A stretch of 64,000 bases of DNA, taken from positions 4,298,001 through 4,362,000 of the forward strand of contig CM063258.1 in assembly GCA_032158295.1 (NCBI GenBank), read 5' to 3'. Source of the stretch: Pycnopodia helianthoides (taxonomy: Eukaryota > Echinodermata > Asteroidea > Forcipulatida > Asteriidae). The position numbers and the translations under genes were made by a program. The notes under the pieces were generated by a model. The model was not told where the DNA came from. It did not search any database and was given only the letters and a program-made list of their open reading frames with translations. Positions 1 through 13,700 of the stretch are shown here, in pieces (the stretch's first letter is position 1; the number at the start of each line of letters is the position of its first letter).

Positions 1-66
1 CAAATTCAACACTATTTTTGAATATTTGTGTAACAATAAATGAGAGAGTGTGGAGTAAGTACTCAC

Positions 67-208
67 ATGGACAAGGCTGGCTGTTGCAGAGCTCCATCTC
101 GACTGGTTTACGATCCCCGCACAGTTGCTCGTCCACGACGATACCACTCTCCAGGTCCACACAGTTAACACTACGCTGTCTGGTTCCACCTCCACATTCT
201 CTATCACA
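67..208 (-). CDS. Exon 44: TSP1 repeat T18 (last exon in window)
   Basis: 142 nt, phase 0 in and phase 1 out, the usual size of a TSP1 cassette exon here. It encodes CDRECGGGTRQRSVNC and CNSQPCP. It ends in a T|GTGAGT donor, so by the pattern of earlier units at least another CUB domain should follow to the left of the window. Confidence 0.87.
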
Positions 209-3200
209 CTGCACCAAACCAATACAAATACAGGGGTTTAGTCGGGGTACCATGTCCCAAGGTGGGTTACTCTTTACGGGGTAACCGCGACCTCACTTGA
301 CCTCATCAATACGAGCCCATAGAGGTACATATAGCGTGAGTGATGGAGGGTCAAGAGAGGTCAGGGCTATACTGGTTACCATTTTTTGAGTTTGCTGTCA
401 ACATAGATTCTTAAAACAGCTGCATTTATATGAGTTACTAGCCGGCAACAGAAACATTGAGAAACTGTTTCCATCCTTAGTATCAAAATTATCTCAAAAT
501 TACCTTGACTTTAAGTAAATTTTGTGAACAAGGAATTTATACAAAAACTCCAATCATGAACTGTTCCCTATGCGAGATCTGGGCCCAATTTCATAGAGCT
601 GCTTAAGCACAAAAAGTAGCTAAGCACAAAAAGTAGCTAGGCACAAAAAGTAGCTAAGCACAAAAAGTAGCTAAGCACAAAATAGTTATGTTTACCAGAA
701 TAAGGTTACCAGCCAAAATAGCAAGTCACATGCACACTTTATGACTGGTGTCCTGCTTCTTTTTTGCTTCGCAGAAAATTGATAAGCAATATTTTCTCCT
801 AATAAGCAGCTCTACGAAATAGGGTCCTGGTCCCCAGTTTCATACGGCTGTGAGGGCCAAACAAAGTGCTAAGCACAGATAATGTTACTAATAGCAGAAA
901 ACAGAGAACCAGTCAAAATCTAGTTTAAAGGAACATTACAGAATTGGTTTTGCTAACAAAACAGTTGCTGGCAGTGTAAACACTTTATGTAATCCACCAT
1001 ATACATAAACTGACAAACCTGTAGAAGTTTGAGATCGATCGGCCATCTGGGTCACGAGAAAATAGTGAAAAACTGATTACACATTTGCATGAAATCATAT
1101 AGATTCAACAAGTGAATAAAACGCTCACTGAGCGATAAACTCCAATCGGAAAATTTCTTTATTCATTTCTCATCAAATATGGCATTTCAGACTGAAATAT
1201 TTCAAGGGATGTTTTCTACTATCATCATCATTAGACCGTGTAAGTTTTATGTAAATCTGTGATCAAAAAGTATATTTTACAAGTTTTTTTTCTTACCAAT
1301 TCTGTAATGTTCCTTTAATGTACGCAACTTGTGACCGGTACTTTGCTGATTTTTACTTAGCAAATTTAGTCTGCTTAGCAGCTTTATGAAACTGATTTCC
1401 GGGGTGGTGTCTACTACTTACGTCCTGCCATGCGTCGGCAACATAACCAGAGGCTGGACACGGCAGAGAGTAGAGGTTGTATAACTGGTAGCCTTCACCG
1501 AATGTGCTCGAGAGACCGTCGGTAATCAGCGTCACGTTCAGGGTCATGCCGCGCGAGACCACAGTATCTGGGATTGACCTTCCGCAGATGCGGTAGGAAA
1601 ACGGCATGTTACTGTTGTCCTCAACCTTAAAAAGTAAAATTCAATTTTATTTCAGTCAATCGGCCAACAAAAAAAGAGAGAAATTTCAGAGAAAAAGACA
1701 AATCTCGATTTGAATGTGGTTTGGTCTTCCGTACCAGATTAAAATCCCCTGATTATACCCTAACGCCCCGGTGTCTTTGGGTAGAGACCCGCCCATAATC
1801 CTTCACTATACTCCACTGTACAGTCATCGAACACCCAAAACTGTTTAGACCGATAAGCAATTTGCTAGTCCAGCCTGGGCCCAATTTCACAGCACTAAGT
1901 TTCATCTTAAGATGAGTTGTCAATATCACTTGGTATTGTGACATCACACTTTCTTCAGCAACTAAGATTGATAGACATCTTAACCCTTTGAGTGCCGCCA
2001 ACGTTCTGAAACGCCAAACTGAGTATCCATCCACAGGCCGCCAACGTTCCCATACGTTCTACTTCTCGACCCCCCAAAAAATATATAATTGCCTTGTGGA
2101 TAAAGAAATGCCAAAACACGACCGGCACGGAACCCTTCGAGCGCCGCCAACATTCTGAAACGTCAAACTGAATCTCCATCCACAGGCCGCCAACGTTCCC
2201 TTACGTTCTACTACTCAACATTTTAAATGGGCAGCCTGTGGACACAGAATTACTAAAACGAGGCTGGCACTGTAAGGGTTAAGATCAATCTTAACTCCTT
2301 GTAAAATTGACCCCTGCAGTCCCAAATCTTATGGATTACACGACAAAGGACATTTTGAAATAAACCCCCCCCCCAAAAAAAAAAAAAAAAATAAAAAAAT
2401 AAAAATCTCAAATGTTTTACCAGGAGGTAGTCCGTGTCGCAGATGCCATCAGCATTGGGTTCTGGAAGCTCAAACTGAATGAAGAGAAGCGACACACAGC
2501 CTGATGGGTTGGTGTACAAGTAGTTGCAGCTGTACTCAAAGTACGGCTGGGGAAAGTTGAGGCTGAACACCTCCTGGCGTTCGGTGACTATCACCTCATC
2601 ACACTCTGGGAAAAATAAACAGAAAAAAAAGATGAGGTTCAACGCCAGTGGTCTAGACAGTTTTACTTTCTCAATAAACCTTTTAAGATGTCCACTCGAG
2701 ACAAAGTCAATGGAACAGTGTTATTAACCCCGATGTTCAAAATATCAACGGTTGAAATACTTTCAAGGGGTTTTGTCCAAAATATATCCAGGACAGGTAG
2801 TCGGGGACAATTCTCTGATGTCAATTTTTTTGTTGGATTTTGGTCGGACTATTTCTATGAGAGACATGGTTTTTACTCGCTGAAGGGCACACAGTTCTCA
2901 AATGATTTAAAGACATGCTCCATGCCAATGCAACTTGCCGAGTGCTCTGCGGATTGACTGCCTGAATAAATGTAGTATAAACAAACTCGTGATTTTGGAG
3001 CAATCTGGAAGGTTTAGAGGTCATTGTATTTGACTAAGATGTGTCGTGTGATTTTTTTAGTGAGACATGTAGAGACCCCCTGCTTGCTTTCCCAGAAGAT
3101 AGCGATCTAAACAAATGTGAACCCCAGGCACTGTGAACTTCTCCTGTGTTTTTCTCCGACGCCCAATTTCAAACCCGGTGAGTTAATGGCGGGTAAAAAT

Positions 3201-5438
3201 CTTTGTCCCGGATGGTACTTAATATCCGCTGGTTGCCCTGGACTAATTTAAAACATGGTCCCTTATGAAAAAGTTTGAGGGTGGAGTTCTCACCAGGGCA
3301 TGGCACCTCATTGCAGGGTCTGGAGTCCACCGGTTTCGCTTCGGGGCACATGCTATCGTCGACCTCTTCCATGGTTGCTAGATTAAGGCAATCGACTTCA
3401 CGAACCTGTACACCACCTCCACATGGCCGGGAACACTATTAACGGGAAACAAAGATTACAAAAGTGTCGTTTTAAAACACAATGACCGAGGATACAGAGT
3501 AATTGGATAGGGGGGGGGGGGTAACGAGCCAGGCAGTTCAGACATGACGTCACAGCATTGCAAACGGCACCCACATGAGAATGAATTCACTAAAATATCT
3601 CAAGTGAAAGAGAACTATGGAGTCTTTTGTCGGTCAAGAATAATGAACTATGGAGTTTTGTCGGTCAAGTACAAATGGGAAGTTTTCTGGTGGTCAACTT
3701 CAAATGAATTACGAAGTTTTTCGCGTCAGTCAAGAATAATGAACTATGAAGTTTTTTGTCGGTAATTCCCACAGCAGGTATAAAAGCAAATCAAAATCGA
3801 TACCAAATTTTTAAAGATGATAAAGAGGCAAATCTTATATAATAGCAGGCCGTCTCACTACAACAGCTTGTTCCATTCTCAGTCCTTAGACTGTGGTTTG
3901 CACCTACCGGGCTAAACTCTTCGACAGAGTATCCAAAGTCAGGGCACTCGATGAAGTTGACATAGGCACGGAATCCTTCGCCGACGTTTTCCTCGTTGGA
4001 TGAGAACAGCACATTGACGTTCCTAGAGCGAGACCTCCAATCCGCCTCAATGCTGCTTCCACAGAACCTCCTGGTCAGGGCGTTTGTCGAAAGATCCACA
4101 ATCTGAAAAAAAATGATCAATTGAACGTTGTCACAAGAGGACATCAAAACAAAGAAACACTAAAGCAGAAATGAGATTCGGGACTTCAGAAAGGACTCTT
4201 TGAACGCAGAACCTCTTTGTACGCGGAACCTCTTTGTACGCGGACGACCTCTACGCGACTGTACACCCCCATCCAATGTGAAGTGGCTAAAAAAAAAAAG
4301 GTAAAGTAAGTCCACGTCCGCATTGACAGCCTGTTGCTACATCTTTTCAAACACCGAGCAAAAAACTCGTCTTACCTCCACAAAGTCTTTATCGCACACC
4401 GGAGGTTCGCCGGTGCCGTCTTCCAGATCCAATAGAACAAAGAGAACGCTGACGCATTCGGAGGCCGGGGCTGTGATATTGTAGTTGCAGTTGATGCTGA
4501 CGGGGTATTCCTCTGGGTAATCGGGACTGGTGATGAAGGACGGACTGGTCACTTCTTCATCACAGACTGCACAAAAAAAAAACCAAAACGACAAGTTATA
4601 AATAAAATCTTGTATCATCAGACAGCTTGCTATGTTTTTTTTACAAAAAGCTGAATTTTGAAATTGGTGTTAAACGATTGTGTTTTTTTTTTTACCTGCA
4701 ATTACCTTAGCACGCCTGCGGATTCATTTTTCCACAGGACTCTGGTAAGTATCGAGCATACATGCTTTACATACATCGGGTGTTAGAGTAAAAAACCCAA
4801 ATTATATCTTGGTCTTGCTTTGCAGAAACACAACTCCATTAACTTTAGCCGAGCAAACATAAATTGGTGAGGGTAACATTAGGCTGAACATCTGACGACA
4901 CACTTCGAGGCTTGTGAATTAAAACGCCAGATACCGGCCTTGAGCGCCTGGCACGATCCTGCCAGGGCCCAATTTCATAAAGCTGTTTAGCAGAAAATAG
5001 TGCTTAGCACATTTTTTTGCTAAGCAAAAAATAGTGGGGACCAGTTGCAACAATGTAAACTTTATGGAATGTTGGCTGGTAGCCAGTTTCTGGTAAGCAA
5101 CATTTTTCTGTGCTTAGCATTTTTTGTGCTTACAGGCTTTATGAAATTGGGCCCAGAAGTACCTTTGACCTCGCATCCCATTCACAAAGAGACACACAGT
5201 CCATACACTGTAAACACATTACACATAGTGAAATAAAACAACATCACATACGCGCATTACGCACACGCAGCAGAGCAGCAGCCAATCGAAAGCGCAATGA
5301 GCAAGCTGACAAACTCGCATCACCTCGGACCAATCATAACGCAGATATGGAAGCTGCATGTCACTGCATGTATTATCCGATGAAATCGTTCGGCCTGAAA
5401 AGACCAGTGGCCCTTGCTTTATCCTTGCGGATATAAAG

Positions 5439-5497
<59 letters not shown>

Positions 5498-8400
5498 TAA
5501 CATTTATATGGCGCCATATTCCAACAGTCATTGCTCATGGCGCCGTACAGTAAGCTCTTTTAAACAGGTGAGATTTAAGTGACGTCTTGAAAGTCGGTAT
5601 TGTATGTGATTGCCTGATGCTGTAAGGAAGACTGTTCCAGATCCTTGGGGCCGCGACTGAAAAAGCGCCGTCACCCCAACTATGCTTGCTTCGAGGAATG
5701 GATAATGCAGATCTGTCAGAACTGGAGCGCAAGGTACGGGTTGTTTTATGGAAGGTCAGTAGGTTGGTCAAGTATGCTGGACCCCGTCTAGCAGGGGAAC
5801 CAGTCTAGACTTACATGGACACGCCTCCTCTCCACAAGCCTGGATTGAGGGCGGTCTTTGTCCGGCACACATGCCGTCAGCGACCTGTGAATCCAGAGAA
5901 CGGCTCTTACAGTAGACTTCTCTAGTCTGTATACCGCCCCCACAGCTCACATCACACTGCAAAGCAAAAACAAAAAATAAATAAATCAGAATGGAGGATC
6001 AAAAAAATTTACATTTTGGAACTTTTCTTGGAGGTAAATTTGACTCTTATTCGGAGACATGGTCACTAGTGCGGAGATGCGACAGAAAACCCGAGTTTAC
6101 AGACATCATTAAAAAAAAAACATACACGACAGGCTACATGGAGATGAGCTTGAAACACTGCCAGACAACGGATGGACGGACAACAAATTTTATGGAGTGG
6201 CAAACCAAGAACGGGGGGAAAAAGGAGAAGAGGCAGACAAAGATGAAGATAGTGGGATGACATTTGATCTTATGCAGGAACAGTATGGACAAGAACCGAC
6301 AAGTATAGCCTGCCCGATATGGGTTAGAGGGTGACCCCACCCCCAATGTTCCCATACTATAACACACTATTTTCCTCTTGTATAGAACTCCCCCCCCCCC
6401 TAAAATCCTCAAAAGAATTCCTGAGATTCCAAGCACACAATGAAGACACAATAGGAGGGGGGGGGTACCCTCTGCCCAATATCGAGCGCCAATTGCCGAC
6501 AAGAGATGAATGGTGTTTTCAAGACGGTTACATTCCTAACCCTGGATGAACCAAAGCCTAAAAATAATGACCACTTGTTTGTGCTATCGGGGGTTCTTAG
6601 GGTACAAGGACTTCTAGTGCAATGACCTCATCCCCCGGCCAACTTAGAGGTTACAAACCACTGCTGGAACAATGGAAATACGCAGAGTTATTATTACGCA
6701 TGGCACAAAGATAAAAAAGCCAACGAGCAACCTATCTTTGGCCTCTATAAGAGGCCGAGATGTCAATTTTTCGCAGCATGCATTTGACACAAACCTTCCC
6801 AGTTGGCGTTTAAAAAAAAAAAAAAAAAAATTCTTCGCATCCCTACCTCTGAGTAATCTCCAGTGAAGAAGAAGGTATCGGGACATGGTACGAACGTTAA
6901 GAACAAGTTGAATCCTTTAGCAGTGGTCATCCCATCACTGACAAACCGGAGTTGAACGTCACCGGATGCAGACTGATACAACAGCGGCAAGGTGTCTCCG
7001 CAGAGAGGAGGCAGAGCCGGGGCACCTTCCTCATAGATCTATTTACAAAAAAAAATAAATAAACATTCGTTTTTACGGTTACCTTAGGGAGCATGAATAA
7101 ATTATGTCACGGGAACGGCCGCGTTCCACCGCGTTTCATCGCGTGACAACTCCAACAAAAGAAAACCAACCCAGTGGAACGCGTTCTCCCGCAACCGCCG
7201 GTCTTAAGGGAGACTCACTGTATAACAAAGGAACAATGGTGTTGGCCAAATGCCATTGTGCAGTTATAATCGGCTTACTAGGTAGATAAACCCTAGGTTT
7301 TTTTCCCACTACAATTAAAGTCTACTAATCCTTCACTCCTTTGTAGGCTACTTAGGAGCTGCCTTGTCCACGTAATCTGAACAACAAAAGGCACCAACAA
7401 TAGAGTTCGATAATGAGGAACCTACAAATCACTGGAGCGCTCAATCCATCTTGGGACGGCCGCGTGACCATTTTGGAACGAACGCATTCTGGAACGAGTC
7501 TGCACGCGGGTGGCCGCGTTCTTAAATTATCCATGGTCCCCTAATGCTGTCATTATATAAGTGCACAGCCACAATCATGGGCACACTTTTTGTTACAAAG
7601 ACACCAAATGAACAACACATAAATATTGAGTAACTCTTTGCAGATCTTGTATTCGACAAACTCAAGTACTTTCTACTCTTCATTCGACAACGCTGGTTAA
7701 TTAATCCTACAAACAACATTGGAAAACCATGATGTAACATGTTTCAACTGTTGTTCATAACATGGACACGAAAAAAATGTATACCCAGGATTGTGGTTGT
7801 GCACATAACAATCAGTTTGTCTAATAAACAGTGGTTGTAAGGATACACAGTGTTGTACTCCAACTCGGGGATAGACTTGAAAACATTCTTATAAATATCC
7901 CTTTTTTTTTTACTGTTTCTTGCATCATGAGCAGGCGCCTTTTTTTTGTCGGATACCGACGCTATACAAGACTCTACTATTATTATTTTATATATATATA
8001 TATATATATACACACTTCGGAATCACCCAACCAAATTATTATTACATCATTCATGTTGGGCCATACACAAAAAAGATCATGTTTGTCTAAAGCACGGAAT
8101 TCCCTGCTTCCGTAAGCGCCGATTTCTTTGCTTACGATAAGCAAAGCCGTGAAATGGGGCCCTGGCCCCCTTTTGTTTGTATTTAAAGCTATTCCATACT
8201 CCTCATCTCCAGTGTATACAGGGAGCCAGACTATTTGAGACACTTACCGTCAGGGAGTCGCATTCGCAGTCATCGCAACTCTGCACCTCAAAGTCCAAGA
8301 AGGAAATAACGAGGCAGCCGTTTGGGTTGGTGATGTTGTAGGTACAGTCCAGCATGGTCAGATAGTCGTCATTGTAGCCTGGGCTGGACACCAATGTATC

Positions 8401-10749
8401 TCCGGGACCGAAGCTGGCATCACAATCTAAGTGTCAAGAACAATGCACAGAAACATAAGTTTTTCATTCAAAATGTTTTCAGATCCTTTTTTTTCCACTT
8501 TCTTCTTTTTTTTTCGATTGACTGGAGACTGGGCAGTTTAGCTAGCGTGTAGCCTCAATCATCCACAATCCTATGTCATTTCACACCAAAATATTTGGAC
8601 TTGGATAAGATTGGAATGCCTGACCCTGTGCTAAGCAATTGTTAATTTTTCGCCTTGAAGCCCTACGTCCTTTTGAATCCCTTCGCTTTGACGATTCGAT
8701 TATATATAGAAGTCATGCGCTTAAAAAACTACTGCGGCTAGTTACTGGTTCCCCTTTCAAAAACGTGGCACTTGGATTAAACTACTGCAGCTAGTTACTG
8801 GTTCCTCTTTCGAAAACGTGGCACCTGGATTTAACTTCGACAGAATCTGTTCAGCACAACGAAAGAAAAACAAAACAAAGAGGGCGACAGTATTTACCTT
8901 CGCATGGCTCAGTATTACAGGGCCGAGTGCTTGGCGGCACAGCGTTGCGACAAAGAGCAGGATTGGCCTCCGAGCTATCGGACACGGCGATGCACCGGAC
9001 TATCCGCTCTTGGGTACCTCCACCACAACGTGCATTACACTGCAAAGAGGCAAACAAAAATCAAATCACACAATTGGAATGAGGATGAATGGGAGACAAA
9101 TGGCATGGCCGCACTTTGTAGTGTTTTTCATCTACATTATAACGATAATAATAATAATAATACTACTAGTAGGGGAGACGGCCTTAGCTTTTGATCCAAA
9201 AACCGGATCCTCGTCGGAGGCATAAACAAGCATAAACAAAAACATATCCGTTTATAGCAAAAAAAGAGAAGCAAAGAATAATGTGAAGGTATCCAGAAAA
9301 GAGAGGGAACGTTTCAGCCAATCAAAGTTATCAGCTTACATACAGTGGGGTGGCTAAGAACCAATCGGAGTAAAGTAGTTGAGGGCTGTAACATTTTGAG
9401 AACGTTCATTTTCAAGAGATGTTCCTACGTCACAATCCGTTTCTGGTGATCCACCGCGTTGCTCTCGGAAATTGTTTCAGTCCGTGAACTTTATATCAGA
9501 CACTTGTTTCTGGTCGGGGGTCGCCTAAAACAAGCCCCTAGTACATAAGCATCAAAATAACGATTGACATCCCAACTTACCGCACCAAATACTCCAACTT
9601 CAAATTTGTACTCGGGACAGTCGTCAAAGATGCTGTACATGTTAAACCCTCGATTCGTGTCGGACTCGTCGGTGATGAACGTTAACGTGGCCGTGTTGCT
9701 CTGGGAGTACCACGTTATCGAACGAGCCGACTCTGGGCAGAAAACAAATGGATCTTGTGTGTCCCCACCAACAATCTACAGGACGGCAAAAGATCAAGTA
9801 TTGAAATTTTAAAAAAATAAATAAATAATATGCAGTTCTTATAAAGCGCTTTATCACAACCGAGGGTGTCATACCAGGTAAAATTCTAATTGCAGAGAAC
9901 AACGGATTTACCTGGCAAGTCTGCTGCCACCTAGAGTCCCAAAAGTGCCCCGTTATTGTCTTATATCCATATTTTGACAGCTACAATGCATTGAGCCATT
10001 TACTTTGAGTGTGTTAACGTAATCACTTCCTGTGAAAATTTGGCCAGAAAATTCTTTACAAAGTCTTTTCTTTAGTTTGTCGATTCAATAGTGTGGGGTC
10101 TCCACTCCACAAGTTTGCACTTATAAGACCTCCGTTTGTTCCTTACTGTTGAATCCTAGTACAGTATATAAATACTATTCACACAAACTGTGTGAGAACT
10201 TCAATTTAACTGTATTGAACCTAGAACTTGCTTTGTTTTTTCTTGTCTTCTTTCTTACGTGAATATGACCAAATCCGCTGAAACCTCTTAATAATAAGTG
10301 GCTTCTTGTATAACGCTCATATCGGTCACTCAGTGACGCTCAAGGCGTTTCGACATTCAGTATTTTCCTGCAAGGTTTTAGACCTATTCCTTTACATAGC
10401 ACCATGTAATGGTTTTACAAGGTGCTGTGGCGCAATATGCTGCCAATCAAACCAGGAACTCTTAGTAGAAAAAAAACCCACTCATCCGTTCTCTACTACG
10501 ACTTACAGAAATGAGGTCCTTTTCACACTGTCCGTTGTCGTTGGGTCCACCGAGGTAGGTTTCCAGGAAGACGATGCGCACACACAGCGAGTCGTCAGGG
10601 GACTCAAACTCGTAGATACAGTTCAGATTGTTGGCGTAGTCATCCGGGAAGCCTGGACTCGTCAGAAACTGACCGGTTTCGTTGACGTAGGTTAAGCATG
10701 CTGATGGACGGGGACAACAACAAAATAAGATGAAAAGATTCTTATCGTG

Positions 10750-10782
<33 letters not shown>

Positions 10783-13700
10783 GGTTCATACTTCAAGCGA
10801 ATGCAAAGCGAATTTTGACGTCACAGGGCTGTTTTTCGCTGCGAATGTTTTTGCAGGAGTTGAGCACAGCTCAACTATTGCGAATTGTTCGTTGCGAATA
10901 TGTGACGTCAAAATTCGCTTCACATTCGCAGGAAGTATGAACCGGGCTTCAGCCTTCCATTTCGAACCACCCCCACACAGTAGTAAAAGGAAAACATGAC
11001 ATAAAGAGTCTCTCACCCTTTGATATCTGGTATAAAAATCTAACAATGCGCGCGCATCCGTACAAAACACCGTGCATTGTTGTCAGCAGTAGACTTTTTC
11101 AAAGTCTCCACACATGTTCCTTTCCCGCAGCAGTAATCAAATTACGATCAAACATAAGCCGCACCGTGAGTGAAGCGAGGAATGAGAGTAGTCTACACAC
11201 AATTATGATCTCACTGCACACGCGACGCACATGGAATGCAGGGCGGCAATTGTTTAACGTGCCGTTCTTTCACGAAACGTGTGTCGATCCGCGATATATG
11301 AAATCATGATTGCAAAGGTAAACTTACAATTTCTGATTAAAAACGAAAGAAGTGATCCCGGAAGAAAGATAGCCGGAAGAAACCTTCAACTGTTGGTATC
11401 GCATTCTTTTCAGGGGAGTGGACAGGTATCCCAGCGCACCCTACCCCCAAATTTTATATCAAATTCACACATTTTGAAGTTGAAAAATCTGGACGATTCT
11501 CATGCTTGGGGTGAGACAACGATAAATATGGACTTACAGGGACACTCCACCCCCGTATTGCAGTTCTCCTCTGAAGGTGGACGGACTCCACTACACAGAG
11601 ACTCATCTACTGGGACATTGTTCAGTAGATCCATGCAGGCAACATCCCGCGTCCTGATGCCTGATCCGCAGGTCACTGAGCACTGTCACAAAGAAAATGT
11701 TGGGACAAAAAAACGATCAGAGGGTTAAAAAAGTTCAGTTGTTTGTAGCCGGAAGAAACCTTCAACTGTTGGTATCGCATTCTTTTCAGGGGAGTGGACA
11801 GACCATTTGAAACCATTCGACTGCACGGGTTGGGTATGGTGGCGAAACTGTACACAGAACAAACTTTAAAGTAACAAACCACAAGAGAAACTGACTGGGT
11901 AAACCTTTAAAATAATTTGGGGTTGAACAAAGAAAAACTGACAAGAGCGGGACTTGAAACTGCGACCTCCGGATTATCATGCCGGCGCTCTACCAACTGA
12001 GCTATCTAGCCCTCATGTTGGCCGTCTCCTTTTTTTTCAGGTGATGACAGCAATCGGACTTTGATTACATTTACGAATGATGCCTCTAACATTATTAGAT
12101 TATTAACCCTCCTACTCGTGGTACAATGCCCAGGGAGTAACCAATTGAAACGGATTGTGTATGGTGGCACAACGAAGGGGGGGCTACATGGTGTCCAGTG
12201 GCCCCCCCCCCCCCCATTTCAGACCACAGACTACAAGTTGGAAACCGCTGGGCTAACAGTGTAAAAATACATGGGAGCAAACAGGGTACCAATCAGGGTA
12301 CCTACCTCAGTCCAATTTCCGGGAATGAAGGCATTGATGGGGCATGGCTTAAAGGAGATGTAGGCCACGTATCCGGGGCAACGACGGCATCGTCAGTTCT
12401 GAAGACAAGAGTGACGTCCCCGGAGAGCGACAAGTAGCTACCTGGAGTTTTCAAACCGCAGTACCTCATGGGGGTCTCTCTCGCAGAATCAATGATCTAT
12501 CAACAAATATTCAATTTTTTTGTCCCTTTAATTAATCAACGATTTTCACTTTAAAAAAAAAAAAAAAAAGGACAGAGACTAAAGATATCAAGTGAAAACA
12601 AATCAGATGAAGAAAAAAAACCATTACTATTACATGGTAAATGTACTGCAACTCGCCATAGTTTTTTGACCAAAAAGTCAAATACATTTCAATGTGTTTT
12701 TTTTTTAATTCTATTTTCCAGAAGACGATCAGAGCAGACTGGTTCAGACTTTGTGAAATCAATAATAGTGGCTTCTTATATAGCCCTCATATCCGTCACT
12801 CAGTGACGCTCAAGGCGCTTCAACAGTCAGTATTTTCCTGCAAGGTATATATGTGGAGCTACTTTTTGAAGTTTGAGACCTATTCCTTTACATAGCACAA
12901 TGTAATGGTTTTTACAAGGTGTTGTGGCGCAATATGCTGCCAATCAAACCAGAAACACCGGGGCGAACCCCTTCTCTTTTCGATAAGTGCACTGGGTTCT
13001 TTTACGTGCATTACACAACACACGGGACCAACGGCTTTAGTCCATCCGAAGGACGAAGCAATAATGGTCAAGTGTCTTGCTTAAGGACACAAGTGTCACG
13101 ACTGGGACTCGAACCCGTCTGCCATTACTATTTTGCATTTAACAACAGCCTTTGGTGTTGTCAAAAGTTCACGATGGACTCGAACCCACTGCTGAAGCCG
13201 TTGTCAATTAAGTAAGGCCCGACGTTTCAACCCTAGCAGAGCCTTTTTCAAAGGCTAAACACCTTAATAGCCTTAGCCTTCGAGAAAGACTCTGCTAGGG
13301 TCGAAACGTCTGGCCATTAACTATTTTTTGCATTTATACAACAGGTCCTTTTTGTTGGTTGGTTGGTAAGCAGTTTGCAACAGCTTATTCTTATTTTCAA
13401 AATAAAGAGATGATACAAGGATGCTCCAGATCTGAAACAGCTGCAGGGAGGAAAGCACTCGCACCCGGAGTTCAATTTGAGAGGGCGAGGCCATTTTCAT
13501 TTTAAAAAAAAAAGGCACTTCCATTGAAAAGTCTATGAAAAACTTTTGTTTGGTGGGGGCACCAAGGCAAAGACCTGGTCCCAGGTTCATAGAACTGCTT
13601 CAGCAGAAAGTATTGCTTAAAAATGAAGCAGGATGCCGGTCACAAATGGTACAAGTGGCACAGTAGTTTGGTGAACATAAATTCTATGGGTTTTGAGGCA

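Noticed and set aside
7104..7530. Possible foldback with GGCCGCG arms
   Set aside because: CGGGAACGGCCGCG near 7110 and CGGCCGCG at 7458 and 7510 look related, but no consistent paired ends could be drawn.
11938..12012. Functional tRNA gene on the minus strand
   Set aside because: A and B boxes are good, but acceptor ends do not pair, and the copy at 51478-51552 shares the downstream flank, so it is a SINE head.
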